NCBI GenBank assembly: GCA_038503035.1 | Contig: JAVSML010025181.1 | Span: forward strand, 186,001 to 250,000 | Reading direction: 5' to 3' | Origin: Crocodylus rhombifer | Taxonomy: Eukaryota > Chordata > Crocodylia > Crocodylidae | Length of the DNA: 64,000 nt | Shown: in pieces, positions 12,508-21,900 of the stretch | How positions within the stretch are numbered: the first letter of the stretch is position 1 | Layout of the letters: every line of letters begins with the position of its first letter | Notes under the pieces: model-generated | Databases searched by the model: none | Seen by the model: the letters and a program-made list of their open reading frames with translations, nothing else | What the model was told of the DNA's origin: nothing | Made by a program: the position numbers and the translations under genes

Positions 12508-12940
12508 AATAAGAGGTCAGGAAAACAGACCTTATGATGACAGGCTGAGAGCCATGGGGCTCTTTAGCCTGACAAAGCGCAGGCTCAGGGGTGACTTGAT
12601 GGCCACCTATAAGTTTATCGGGGTGACCACTAGTATCTGGGAGAGCGTTTGTTCACCAGAGCGCCCCAAGGGATGACGAGGTTGAACGGTCATAAACTGC
12701 TGCAAGACTGTTTTAGGCTGGACATAAGGAAGAATTTCTTTACTGTCTGAGCCCCCAAGGTCTGGAACAGCTTGCCATCGGAGGTGGTTTAAGCACCTAC
12801 ATTGAACACCTTCAAGAGCAAACTGGATGCTTATCTTGCATCCTGTGACCGCAGCTGACTTCCTGCCCTTTGGGCAGGGGCTGGACTTGATGATCTTCTG
12901 AGGTCCCTTCCAGCCCTAATGTCTATGAAATCTATGAAAG
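12508..12940 (+). mobile_element. CR1 LINE 3' end (plus strand), right arm of inverted pair
   Basis: It covers the last part of ORF2 (an IRG-like block onward), [12 protein letters not shown], and the 3' UTR, ending in GAGGTCCCTTCCAGCCC and a CTATGAAAT-type tail at about 12938. The frame contains stops. The 115 bp between the two arms is not CR1. Confidence 0.88.
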
Positions 12941-13884
12941 AACTCACAAAATATAAGGCACAACATCACACCGCTTACAGCGCAAGAGCCTTGAAGATTA
13001 TCTTAATCCCAATGGGAAACCCCAATGCCCTAGGCTTTTCCCAAGCCCTTCAAGGAAGCTAGTAACTTCAGAGGGGCCCTCCTAGTGGGACCTCCTCTGC
13101 ACCAAGCTGCTCTCTCGCCTGCGGTGCGCTTTGCAGGGGTCGCTGTCCCCTGGAACAGGGCTCCTCTATGCAGAGCTTCTGGGGCCTCTGGCTTGGCCCT
13201 GTCTGCTGGCTCAGTAGCCCAAGCACCACCTGGCTCCTTGGACTCAACCTTTTTTGCTATGGGTTGAAGGCCTGGGCTGCCTCATGCAGCACCGGGCTCA
13301 GTCCTCTCCCGGACCCTCCATACAGTGCCTCCTGCACTGAGCTTCTAGCCTCGTGCCGGGAGTTGGGGACCTGACCCACCCAAGTGCTCCAAAGGTCCTA
13401 CTCCGTGCACCGACCTGTGCAACGTGTCTCTGGCCTCATGCCAGAGGTTGCGGACCCAAGCTGCCTCATGCAACTCCCAGGGTCTGGACACTGTGCGCTG
13501 TGCTGCACACCAAGAGCCTAGTCACTGGACCCGTCCGCTGCTCCCTGCTGATGGAAGTCTTCAGGGGTGCTTCTGGCCTACTGCTGAGCAGCAATCCTCA
13601 GCTCTTCTAAACCCTGCTCTTCTCTGTCCCAGATGTCTCCATCATGCTAGGCATGCAGCTCCTTTTATACTTTCCAGGGCTCCGCCCCTGAAGTCTTCCA
13701 GACCTGACAGTGTCGCAGTCTACAATCAGGTCTGGGGGGAGCTCCTCTCCCCCTGCCTTCAGGAAAGGGGTGTGACTTAACGCCTCTTGCTGCCTTCTGA
13801 TTGGTGGGTGGTTTCCACCAATCAAAATAGAAAAATCTCAAGCCTGGGACTCAACCCAAGCTCTGAAAGGCAACCCTGCTACAC
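12941..13884 (-). mobile_element. Putative LTR and leader of an LTR retroelement, minus strand
   Basis: Read on the minus strand from 13883, the segment starts TGTAGCAGGGTTGCC. It then has an inverted pair of CCAAT motifs (ATTGGTGG at 13800-13807, CCACCAAT at 13815-13822) and a TATAAAAG box at 13662-13669. A GC-rich leader without a long gene follows. This order (TGT start, CCAAT, TATA, leader) is typical of an LTR promoter. The 3' end and any target duplication are not resolved. A cellular promoter is possible but less likely in this repeat-rich context. Confidence 0.45.
13662..13669 (-). promoter_or_regulatory. TATA box on minus strand
   Basis: CTTTTATA on the plus strand reads TATAAAAG on the minus strand. 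It lies about 130 bp downstream, in the transcription direction, of paired CCAAT motifs. Confidence 0.45.
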
Positions 13885-16504
13885 AAATACAGTTGTCAAC
13901 AGCTCTGAGGTGAGTTAGATGTGAATAGAAAGTGTTGCTAGGATATTTAGTAAAAAGGTCTCAAGTATTCTGGTCATGGTGACTATATCTATACCACCCC
14001 CTGATGAGCTGTGACCACAAATGAAAAATAAATCCCATTCATTCGCTTCTGCTCTGTGAACACCAAACCTGGAAATTATGCATTATAGATTGGTTTCAGT
14101 GCCCTGAGGATGCGTCCCAGCACTGCTCTTGAGTTTTGTGTTTCATGGTGCTTAAACACTTATTACTCTTCCGATGCTTCTACTTTAAAAAATGAAAGAA
14201 ACAAGTCCATTTTCTTCATGTTCAGGGTGCTCCACATTTGAACTTTGCCCATATTTCCCATATCCAACTTATCTCCTTCTTTCATGCACCCAGATCCATT
14301 GTTTACATCTCCCTCAAACTACTTACCATGTTATTCATTATTATATGTAATGTACATACAAAAGGTGGTAATACCTGGAGGATTTGTGCAACACAGTTCC
14401 TGCCCCAAAAGTTTATGATCTTGTTTTAAGCTGAGATGTAACAGGAGGATAGAAAAAAAAGGAAAAATATTTGGATAAGAGTACTTCAATGTGTAGCAGC
14501 AGACTAGGCACAAGCATAATTTGTACTGTTAGTGTTTTGTTGTGTTAGTGGAAATAAAAGATGGCTAACATAAGTCTTACCTCACCATCTGCCCTGCAAT
14601 TATAGCCTGACTGCTCTTTTTTCTTTCCTTTGTTTGATGTCCATTTGAAAACCCTCACAGCTGTCCCTCTCTCGTTTCAAAATATTTAAAAATCCTTCAC
14701 CTTGGTGATATGACACATCTCATTATCCATTCTGGGCTTGTCCTTTTTATTTTGTACCACATTTTAGCACCTTGTTCCTTCAAAGCAGGGAACTTTTAGT
14801 AGACAGCACTACATTGTGTGTGTATAGAATTGTTTTAACTGTAAATTAGAAGATACCATGTGTAAGTGTGAATGGCAATTATAAATTGAAGATAGAAAAT
14901 GATTTTCTAAGGAATAATTAAGAATTTTTAAGCACTGCAAGTATATAAGTATTTCATTTGGAGAGATTGGGAAGCCTAATGTACTGTTTAGTTTAACAGC
15001 CATGGGACAGTCCCTTGCGTTTTTTTGGTTGTACAATCACTTTAGAGTTACAGTTATCAGTTTACAGATTATTAAAGAGCCTGTTTTTTGAGTGTGAACA
15101 TGTAACTCGCATGAAACAATGAGATTATAGTTTTTTAGCATTAAATGGGATAGTATTTACACCAGAAATTAAGAATTATTATTACAGGCAATTGAATTCC
15201 TTGAACGTTTGAAAGTGAATCAAGGCATCCTCTTCCCCTCTCCCACCTCCCCTAATGTTAATGTCAACTTAGTTTTAATGACCTGATATTGGCAGCAAAC
15301 TTAAATTCCTTCCTAATGAAAGCTTAAGGAGAGAGTAACAATAACAAATAATGAGACCAATAAGACTACAGGATGTTTTCTAATTTCTACTAAAAAGACA
15401 AAAGCTAGCAAATGTGAAGGGATAAATTCAATTATGTGCCATAGAGCGCAGTTTGAAAGGTCACTGTTTTCTGGGGAAGATCACTACCTGCTTATTAGAG
15501 GATTTATTATTAAGGATGAGAGAGAACTCTATTTTCAACCAAAACATTTATAGGACTTGAATAAAAAATGCCCTAAAGAAAACAAAATAAACACCTATCT
15601 AAAACGCACTCTGGCCATAAAATCCAAAGTGAGTAGGGTAAATGAAAAGACTTCACTTGAAAGATCTTCAGTTGATTCGAAATGTCATTGTTCCACTAAC
15701 TTAAATGAAGATATGAGAATTCACAACTACTGAAAACTTTCCCTCTAACCACCAGGCTATAAACTACTTTTGTTGAAGCAGGGCCACTGTGAAGCAAAAA
15801 ATGAAAAAGATGGCAAATGAGAATAGGTAAGGAATAGCCTTAATCTATAGTCTAGTGGTTTGGGCAATCTGCTGGGAAGAGGGACTACTCCGTTCTGGTC
15901 CCTTCTTCCTACAGTATTGAGGCAGTCACTTTGGAGGTTCACTATATGGAAGATAGGAATTGCCTAGGAAAGACAGACTATCACTTACACCCATGCTTAA
16001 CTTCAAACTCAAATACCAAGATTAAAGATAGCACAAGTTGAGTGTTTAAGCATATGAACAAAAGGATTCAGGACAAGCTGGATGGAAGTGTGTCATTAAA
16101 ATCAAATTGACAAGAGCATTAAAGGAGAATTGGTGGGAGGGGGAAGAAGATGTGAAATTGTTTGAACCTGAAGCTGCTTTGATTCTTTTTCAATCCTTCA
16201 TGAACCTTATATAACCTTTCTTCATTCCTGGTGTAAATACTCTCATTTAGCATTCCAGAGTATAACAAACAAGGCTCTGTGGGATCTGGCACCTGTTTCT
16301 TCAATACATCCAATTAAGAGAATTATACTCCAATTAGGAGACATCGCTGAGCACCTTCCCCTACCTCAGCAGCCACCTCTGTCAGAGATTGAACATTGAT
16401 AAGGAGATCCAGCACAGGATCTGGTATGAAAGTGCCTTGTTTGGAAAACTGTGTGCTTGCCTTTGGCAAATTGTTTATTAATTGAGATCAGTGTGTCTTT
16501 ATTC
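13885..16504. other. No gene seen
   Basis: AT-rich intergenic DNA. I see no exon, RNA gene or repeat that I can name. Confidence 0.6.
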
Positions 16505-16935
16505 TTTGAGATCTCCAGAAAGACACCAAGATCCAGGTGTACAATGCAGTTGTCATTCCCAGTTTCCTCTATGGACATGAAATGTTATCATTTGAAGAGC
16601 CCAGAGAGGTATCACCAACGATGCCTTCACATCAGATGGGAAGATTGCCACAGACACACTAGCATCCTTGATGAAGCCAGTGTCACCGGTATTGAGTCTG
16701 ATTCTCAAGCACCAACTTTGCTCGACTGGGCATTGTGTGTAGATGCCTGACTCTCAACTCCACAAACAAGTGATTTACTCCCAGCTGAATACCAGTCTGA
16801 GATCTCACTAGAGGAAATGCTACGAGGACACCTTGAAGGTATACCTCAAGAAAACAGATGCCAACATCAAGAGCTAGGAGGAGCTGGCTGCCAACTGCCT
16901 CCAATGGCACCGCACCCTTAACCAAGTGACAGTCT
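16505..16935 (+). mobile_element. Non-CR1 LINE fragment (ORF2 C-terminal region)
   Basis: With frame changes, the plus strand encodes IQVYNAVVIPSFLYGHEM, YHQRCLHIRWEDCHRHTSIL and RMPDSQLHKQVIYSQL, then DTLKVYLKK and EELAANCLQWHRTLNQV. This is the characteristic C-terminal tail of a non-LTR retrotransposon ORF2 (the YGCETW / HQRCLR / RMPDSRLPKQ pattern), different from CR1. The frame is broken by shifts and a stop. The clade cannot be assigned by eye. Confidence 0.7.
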
Positions 16936-16937
16936 AT

Positions 16938-17395
16938 TTTCATAGAATCATACAATCATAGACACTTAGGGTTGAAAGGGACCTCAGGAGGTCACCTAAT
17001 CCAACCCACTAAGAACAGCCTCAACTAGATCATCTCAGCCAAGGCTTTGTTGAGCTGGGTCTTAACTTTTAATGATGGAGACTTCACACACTCTCTGAGT
17101 AACCCTTCACCACTCTCCTAGTGAGAGTTTTTCCTAATATCCAACCTAAACTTACTGCAACTTGAGACTTTTGCTCCTTGTTCTGTCATCTGCCACCACT
17201 GACTACAATCCAGCTCCATCCTCTTTTGAACCCCCTTCAGGTTGTTGAAGGCTGCTATTAAGTCCCCTCTCAGTCTTCTCTTCCCCAGACTAAGTCCAGC
17301 TCCCTTGGCCTCTCCTCAGAAGGCATGTGAGACCTAGCCCCCAAAACCATTTTTAGTGCTTTCTGGTGGATTCTTTCCAACTATTTTGAGGTAAA
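16938..17395 (-). mobile_element. Older CR1 LINE 3' fragment
   Basis: It begins with ATAGAATCATACAATCATAG and GGGTTGAAAGGGACCTCAGG, the reversed CR1 3' terminus with its ATTCTATG-type repeat. It continues through the reversed ORF2 tail (AACCCCCTTCAGGTTGTT, CTCTCAGTCTTCTCTTCC). It is more diverged than the other CR1 copies and closer to widely shared amniote CR1 subfamilies. Confidence 0.85.
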
Positions 17396-17511
17396 GTGTC
17401 TTGCCTTTGAAGCAGAGGAAGGAGAAGGAGAGAAATCCTAGCTTAAGGCTTACCGTTGCCTGCAGACTGAGCCCAGCTTTTGTGTGCTGATCTGTGGCCC
17501 AAGGACTGGAC

Positions 17512-17781
17512 TCTTAAGTCAGAGGATCCCAACCCTACGCTGTGGCCCAGTACCAAGCTTCAGTGGGTTTGCTGCCAGTCCACAGGAGGGTTGGCTGCTG
17601 GACCAGAAGTCAAGAAGTGACTGGCATATGGTGGACTGGCAGACAACCCTTTTCTATATTCAGTATAAAACAGGGTTGGCTTCTGATTCGCCATCTGCCG
17701 GTCATTTCTGGTCTGCAGTTTGCCGGTCTGCGGTCACTTCTGGTCCGCAGCCTAAAAATGTTGGGAACCACTGTCTTAAGT
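17512..17781. mobile_element. hAT-type MITE with perfect 8-bp target-site duplication
   Basis: The element 17520-17773 (254 bp) starts CAGAGGATCCCAAC and ends GTTGGGAACCACTG, an imperfect TIR of the CAGNGGTTCCCAA type seen in hAT elements. It is flanked by an exact 8-bp duplication TCTTAAGT (17512-17519 and 17774-17781), the target size for hAT. It has no coding capacity. Confidence 0.85.
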
Positions 17782-18529
17782 CACCTCAAGACCCATCAAA
17801 GAGCTGTGGCAGAGAGCATCCTCCAAATGAGGGACTGCCAGCTGCTACTTAGCCCAGCTGCCAATATTGCCTCCAAAGTCCTCAGTCAAAGGCGCTAACC
17901 CCCAGAGAGCCCTCAGCATGCTCCCACCCCCGTGCTGTAACAGCAGCAACACAGAAGGGGGCAGGGAAGGAAGTGGATCCTTGTTAAATGCTGGGTTTTT
18001 GTGGTAGCTACTTTGGTCTAAGAACACAGGCAGGCCAGGTTCTTTGAGTAGACGTGATAGTTGTGTGTTGAAGAAGATGAAGCGTACTCCTATGCTTACC
18101 TGGCAAGGGAAACACTGTGACCACTGAAGCGGTTTTCCTAGTTGCACCTGGGGAAGACGGCTCTCCTGGCACCTGCCGAGGTCATGGAGCAGGAAGGTCT
18201 TGGCTTTACGCCTGCTTCATGGAAAGGGGGAACTCCTTCCCAGCTGGCTCCTGCCCATACGGCTGAGGGCAAGCAACACTTAGGGACGTCTGACCCGAGC
18301 CTCCAGGCTTCGGCCTGCACGTAGGATGCCCGCCAAAGGGTTTGGAAACATCTGAAGCCCCAAATAGTGGCAGAGGACATTTGCAGATGCTAGGACCACT
18401 TACGGTTCTGGATGGACTCATGCATTTAGAATATAATTTGGCTTGCAACATGGCCAGTGTAATTAAAAAGTGATCTTTTTTCATTATACCAACTCCTTTC
18501 CCCCTCTCCTGCGCTATAACTTCTATATT
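17782..18529. other. Upstream flank of the PFKP promoter, no gene seen
   Basis: Mixed-composition DNA with short open frames only. No TATA box, exon or repeat is recognised before the CpG island begins. Confidence 0.6.
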
Positions 18530-18642
18530 TTGCCGATGGAGAGGACACGCTGCTGGCGGCCCGCGCTGCCTTTCCCCAGCCCCCGCACCGGGTCCTTTCC
18601 CGGGGGAGCCGCAGGTCTGGGGGTCGGCGGGCCGGGGGCACA

Positions 18643-18650
18643 GGGCGGGG
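18643..18650 (+). promoter_or_regulatory. GC box (Sp1-type)
   Basis: A perfect GGGCGGGG lies about 250 bp upstream of the PFKP ATG inside the CpG island. The match is seen directly; binding by Sp1-family factors is inferred. Confidence 0.55.
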
Positions 18651-18774
18651 CCCGGCGGGGCGCAACCCCCCCGCCCCGCAGGTGTCCCGTCGCCGCCCAC
18701 GTCCCAGCGCACCGCGCCCTGCCTGCGGCGTCTCGGCCCGCCCCCGGCCCGCGCGCTCCTCCTCGTGCGCTCCC

Positions 18775-18779
18775 ATTGG
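18775..18779 (-). promoter_or_regulatory. Inverted CCAAT box (NF-Y-type)
   Basis: ATTGG in the context TCCCATTGGCTG, about 125 bp upstream of the start codon. This is the usual orientation and distance for an NF-Y site in a TATA-less promoter. Confidence 0.5.
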
Positions 18780-18901
18780 CTGCTCGTGCCGCCCGTCAGC
18801 GGCGCGGGGTGGGGGTTAGGTTGCTCAGCGCGGAGCTGTCACACGGCGGCAACGGCGGCTCCTTCCTCCTCGCCCCTCAGCCCCGTGCTCGGCCGCCCGC
18901 C

Positions 18902-18995
18902 ATGGAGCCGCACCCGGCCGACAAGAAGCTGTTCGAGAACCTGTCGGGGGTGGGCAAGGCCATCGGGGTGCTGACCAGCGGCGGCGATGCGCAAG
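18902..18995 (+). CDS. PFKP: PFKP coding exon 1 (first 31 codons plus 1 nt)
   Basis: The ATG at 18902 sits in a strong Kozak context (G at -3, G at +4) inside a CpG island. The exon encodes a short variable N-terminus ([16 protein letters not shown]) followed by the conserved [14 protein letters not shown] of the ATP loop. The donor is AAG|GTACTG, with the intron beginning at 18996. The exon ends one base into the glycine codon completed by exon 2. Human PFKP has a slightly longer N-terminus as I recall it, so length variation here is expected. The frame stays open upstream to at least 18470, but this start is preferred by homology and context. Confidence 0.95.
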
Positions 18996-21900
18996 GTACT
19001 GCGGGGGCCGGGGCTGGGGCCGGGACAGGGACCGGGTGGCGTGTGGCACGGCCGGGGGATGTGCGGCGCCTTCACGTCCCGATACCACGCTGCGGGCCCG
19101 GGGATGCTGCGGGCGGGCGCCCCCCTTCCCTTCCCTCGTCCCCTCCCCTCCCCTCCCCTCCCCGTCCTTCCAGTCCCGTCCTGTCCCGTCCCGGGGCGCG
19201 GAGCCGGCGCCCGCCGCCTCCCGTGTGTACGTGACCCGTGGCCAGTCGCCGCGGATTGCGCCTGCCGCCAGAGCTCAGCCCCCTCCGGACACGTGCAGCG
19301 GGCGGGCGGCGGGAGCACGAGGCTCATGCGGAGCCGCCCCGAGGGGCTCCGCCCTCGGCCCGCATCGCCCGTTCCGCGGGGAGCGGTGGCCGCCTCCCCG
19401 GAGCCGCCGCATCCGCCCGTCCGGCGAGGGGCTGCGCCCGCTCCTCCCTTCCGCATGGCTGCTGCTTATGTAAGAGCGCAGCAGCAGCCTCGGCTCACGG
19501 CTCTGGCACGTCTTCCCATCCGCCCCGAAACCACGGGCCTCGGATGCTGCGATATGGCCGGCTCCCGACGGCGCCTGTACCCTGGCGCGCTGCAGTGCGC
19601 AGCGGGCGGGGACTTCCCCGGGCAGCGGGAGGTGGATGTCGTCCAAGAGACAACTTTGTTCCTTTTCTTGTTGTGGGGAAGAGAAAATAAATCCGAGGTT
19701 CTGGAAGGCCTCTTTGTACGGTGGCATCAGCGGCAGGATGGATGAATGCCCGTCGCCCTCATTAGCACGATTAAGAAGGGGGCTGGATATGCTGCCTCTC
19801 ACCTCCATCGAGTCCTGGGCAGGGGGGGAGCAGCCATGGCTCTTGAGTCATGACCTCTCAAGGTCGCTTGGATTGCAAGGGGGGCAAATGGATAATTTAA
19901 GAAAGAGAGATAATGTTGTGAACAGAGAGCTGGGGAGTTATATATAGAACCAGTTCCTCACTGGAACTTCAGGAGCACTGCTGCAGGGACACATGCTAGC
20001 AAACATCAGGGGTTTTTAAGCATTTTATACTACTTTCCATCCACTGTTTCCTTTAATTCCTTGCGTATTTTCAACACAAATCCTATCTCTTATGAGGAAA
20101 CGGTAAAGGGCATCTTAGTGACACCTGTTGGATTTGCAAAGTGCAAATATTTCTCAACATTTTACCATGGTAACCAGTGTTTTCACTCATACTCAGGACT
20201 GGGTCTTGGTTTATAAAAACTGCTGTCCAAAATGCATCTTGTTTGGTGTTTGTAGGTTACGCAAAACCGCCTTTACTTTTTAATAACTGAAAATGAAACC
20301 TTGGTAGTCTAACATGTGAAGTAGATGTTGAGGTTTAAAATACATCTTTCTCAGATCTACAGGAAATAAACTTGTTGGGCAGGTCTACACATGCAAATGT
20401 GCCAGGGTGTGTTTACTCTAGAGTAATTTACTGAGCAATTTAATCTAGAGTAAACCCACCCCCGGCAGATGTCTACATGCCAGGAAGTGGAAACCGATTT
20501 GCTGCTCTTGGCAGCAGTGTGTTCCTGCCCCTGCCAGCCTGGTACTGGCTCCCTGCAGCAGCCAGGGGGAGCTTTAGGCTCCCCCAGGGGCTGGCAGGGA
20601 GCTGGGGACCAGGAGACAGCTGTCTCCTGGCAGGGGTTGGCCATACTTCCCACCCCCCAGGAGCTCCCTACTGCTGGGACAGGCTCTACCACTGGAGCCC
20701 AGGCAGGGACAGGGCCCCCCATACGACGTGCGNNNNNNNNNNNNNNNNNNNNNNNNNNNNNNNNNNNNNNNNNNNNNNNNNNNNNNNNNNNNNNNNNNNN
20801 NNNNNNNNNNNNNNNNNNNNNNNNNNNNNNNNTCCACAATTGCAGGGCCAGGGCTGGGCTGGGAGATAAGAAGCTCCCAGCCCCTACTCTGCAGTTACTG
20901 AGCAGGGGCTGGGAGCTCCCTGCTGTTGGGGCAGGGGGACATTGTCTCCACCAGCTTCTGGGGGCAGTGATCAATCTCCTGCTTCTGCTGCCTGGCTGAC
21001 CAGGAGCACGTTTGTCCCCAGTCGGCTGTCTATATGTGCCATGTGGAGCAGTAAGTAACTGTAAGTAAATTTGTTACTTGTATTTACACGTAGCAAATTT
21101 ACTTTTAATTAGAGCAAATTACTGCAGAGTAAGCATCTGCACATGTAGACCAAGGGTGGGCAATTATTTCGGCTAGAGGGCCCCTGAAGTTGCAGAGAGC
21201 TGCCTGGGTAGTAGCCCTGCCTCTTGACAGTTGCCTTGTCCCTGGTCAGGAGTCTTGCTTCCTAACTCCTGACCTTTGCCACCAGAAGTCCCTCCTCTTG
21301 CCCCCAGAAATACTCCTTTTGGGAGGGGAGGGCCACCATCTTGGAACCAGAAAAAAACCCAAATCATACACTAAGTCAAACAACTATTGTAGCATATTTT
21401 AAGTTTATTACAAAAAATATTTGTCATGATTTGTGTTTGCTTGGTGTATATCGAAGGGATTGCATAATAACTCAAGAATAAAGCATGCTGGGGCCCATGA
21501 AGGTGCTGGTGCATGGCTCTGGACAGTGCTGTACTTGGGGGGGAGGAGCGTAGCCTCCCCTGCCTGCCTGTATCATGGGAGCTCCGAGTGGTGTGCATGC
21601 AGCTCCCGCACTCCTGTGGCAGCAGGGGAAGCCCCGCACAGGAACTGGCTGCCTTCTCTGACCCTTGCTGCGCGGGTCCCAGGACTCATCAGGGAAGCAG
21701 GGGTGGGGCTCTCCTCCACTTCTGGCAGAGTCCAGGGACCTGGGCAAGGAAGCCTGGGCAGGCAAGGAAGCCAGCTCCAGTGTGGGGCCAGATAGAGGTG
21801 AGCTGGGCAGGGTGTCACCCCTGTGCACAGCTCTGTCCAGAGTTGGGCGCCAGCGCCTGCACCAGGCACAAGCACCCTGAGCGCACCCACCTGCTGCTGC

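Larger units (their letters stand above)
18530..19480 (+). promoter_or_regulatory. PFKP: CpG island and TATA-less promoter of PFKP
   Basis: Base composition switches abruptly to very GC- and CpG-rich DNA. The island runs over the 5' UTR, exon 1 and the first 480 bp of intron 1. No TATA box is placed to serve the ATG at 18902. GC boxes occur at 18643-18650 (GGGCGGGG), 18671-18677 and 18737-18745. An inverted CCAAT box is at 18775-18779. This is the layout of a broad-start housekeeping promoter. Transcription probably begins between about 18800 and 18880, but the exact start cannot be read from sequence. Confidence 0.85.

Noticed and set aside
18470..19234. A 254-codon open frame covering PFKP exon 1
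   Set aside because: It contains the true exon 1 but reads through the splice donor at 18996 and through CpG-island sequence on both sides.
20469..20999. Open frames across the 100-N gap
   Set aside because: The translation is undetermined through the gap, so the frame is not real evidence.
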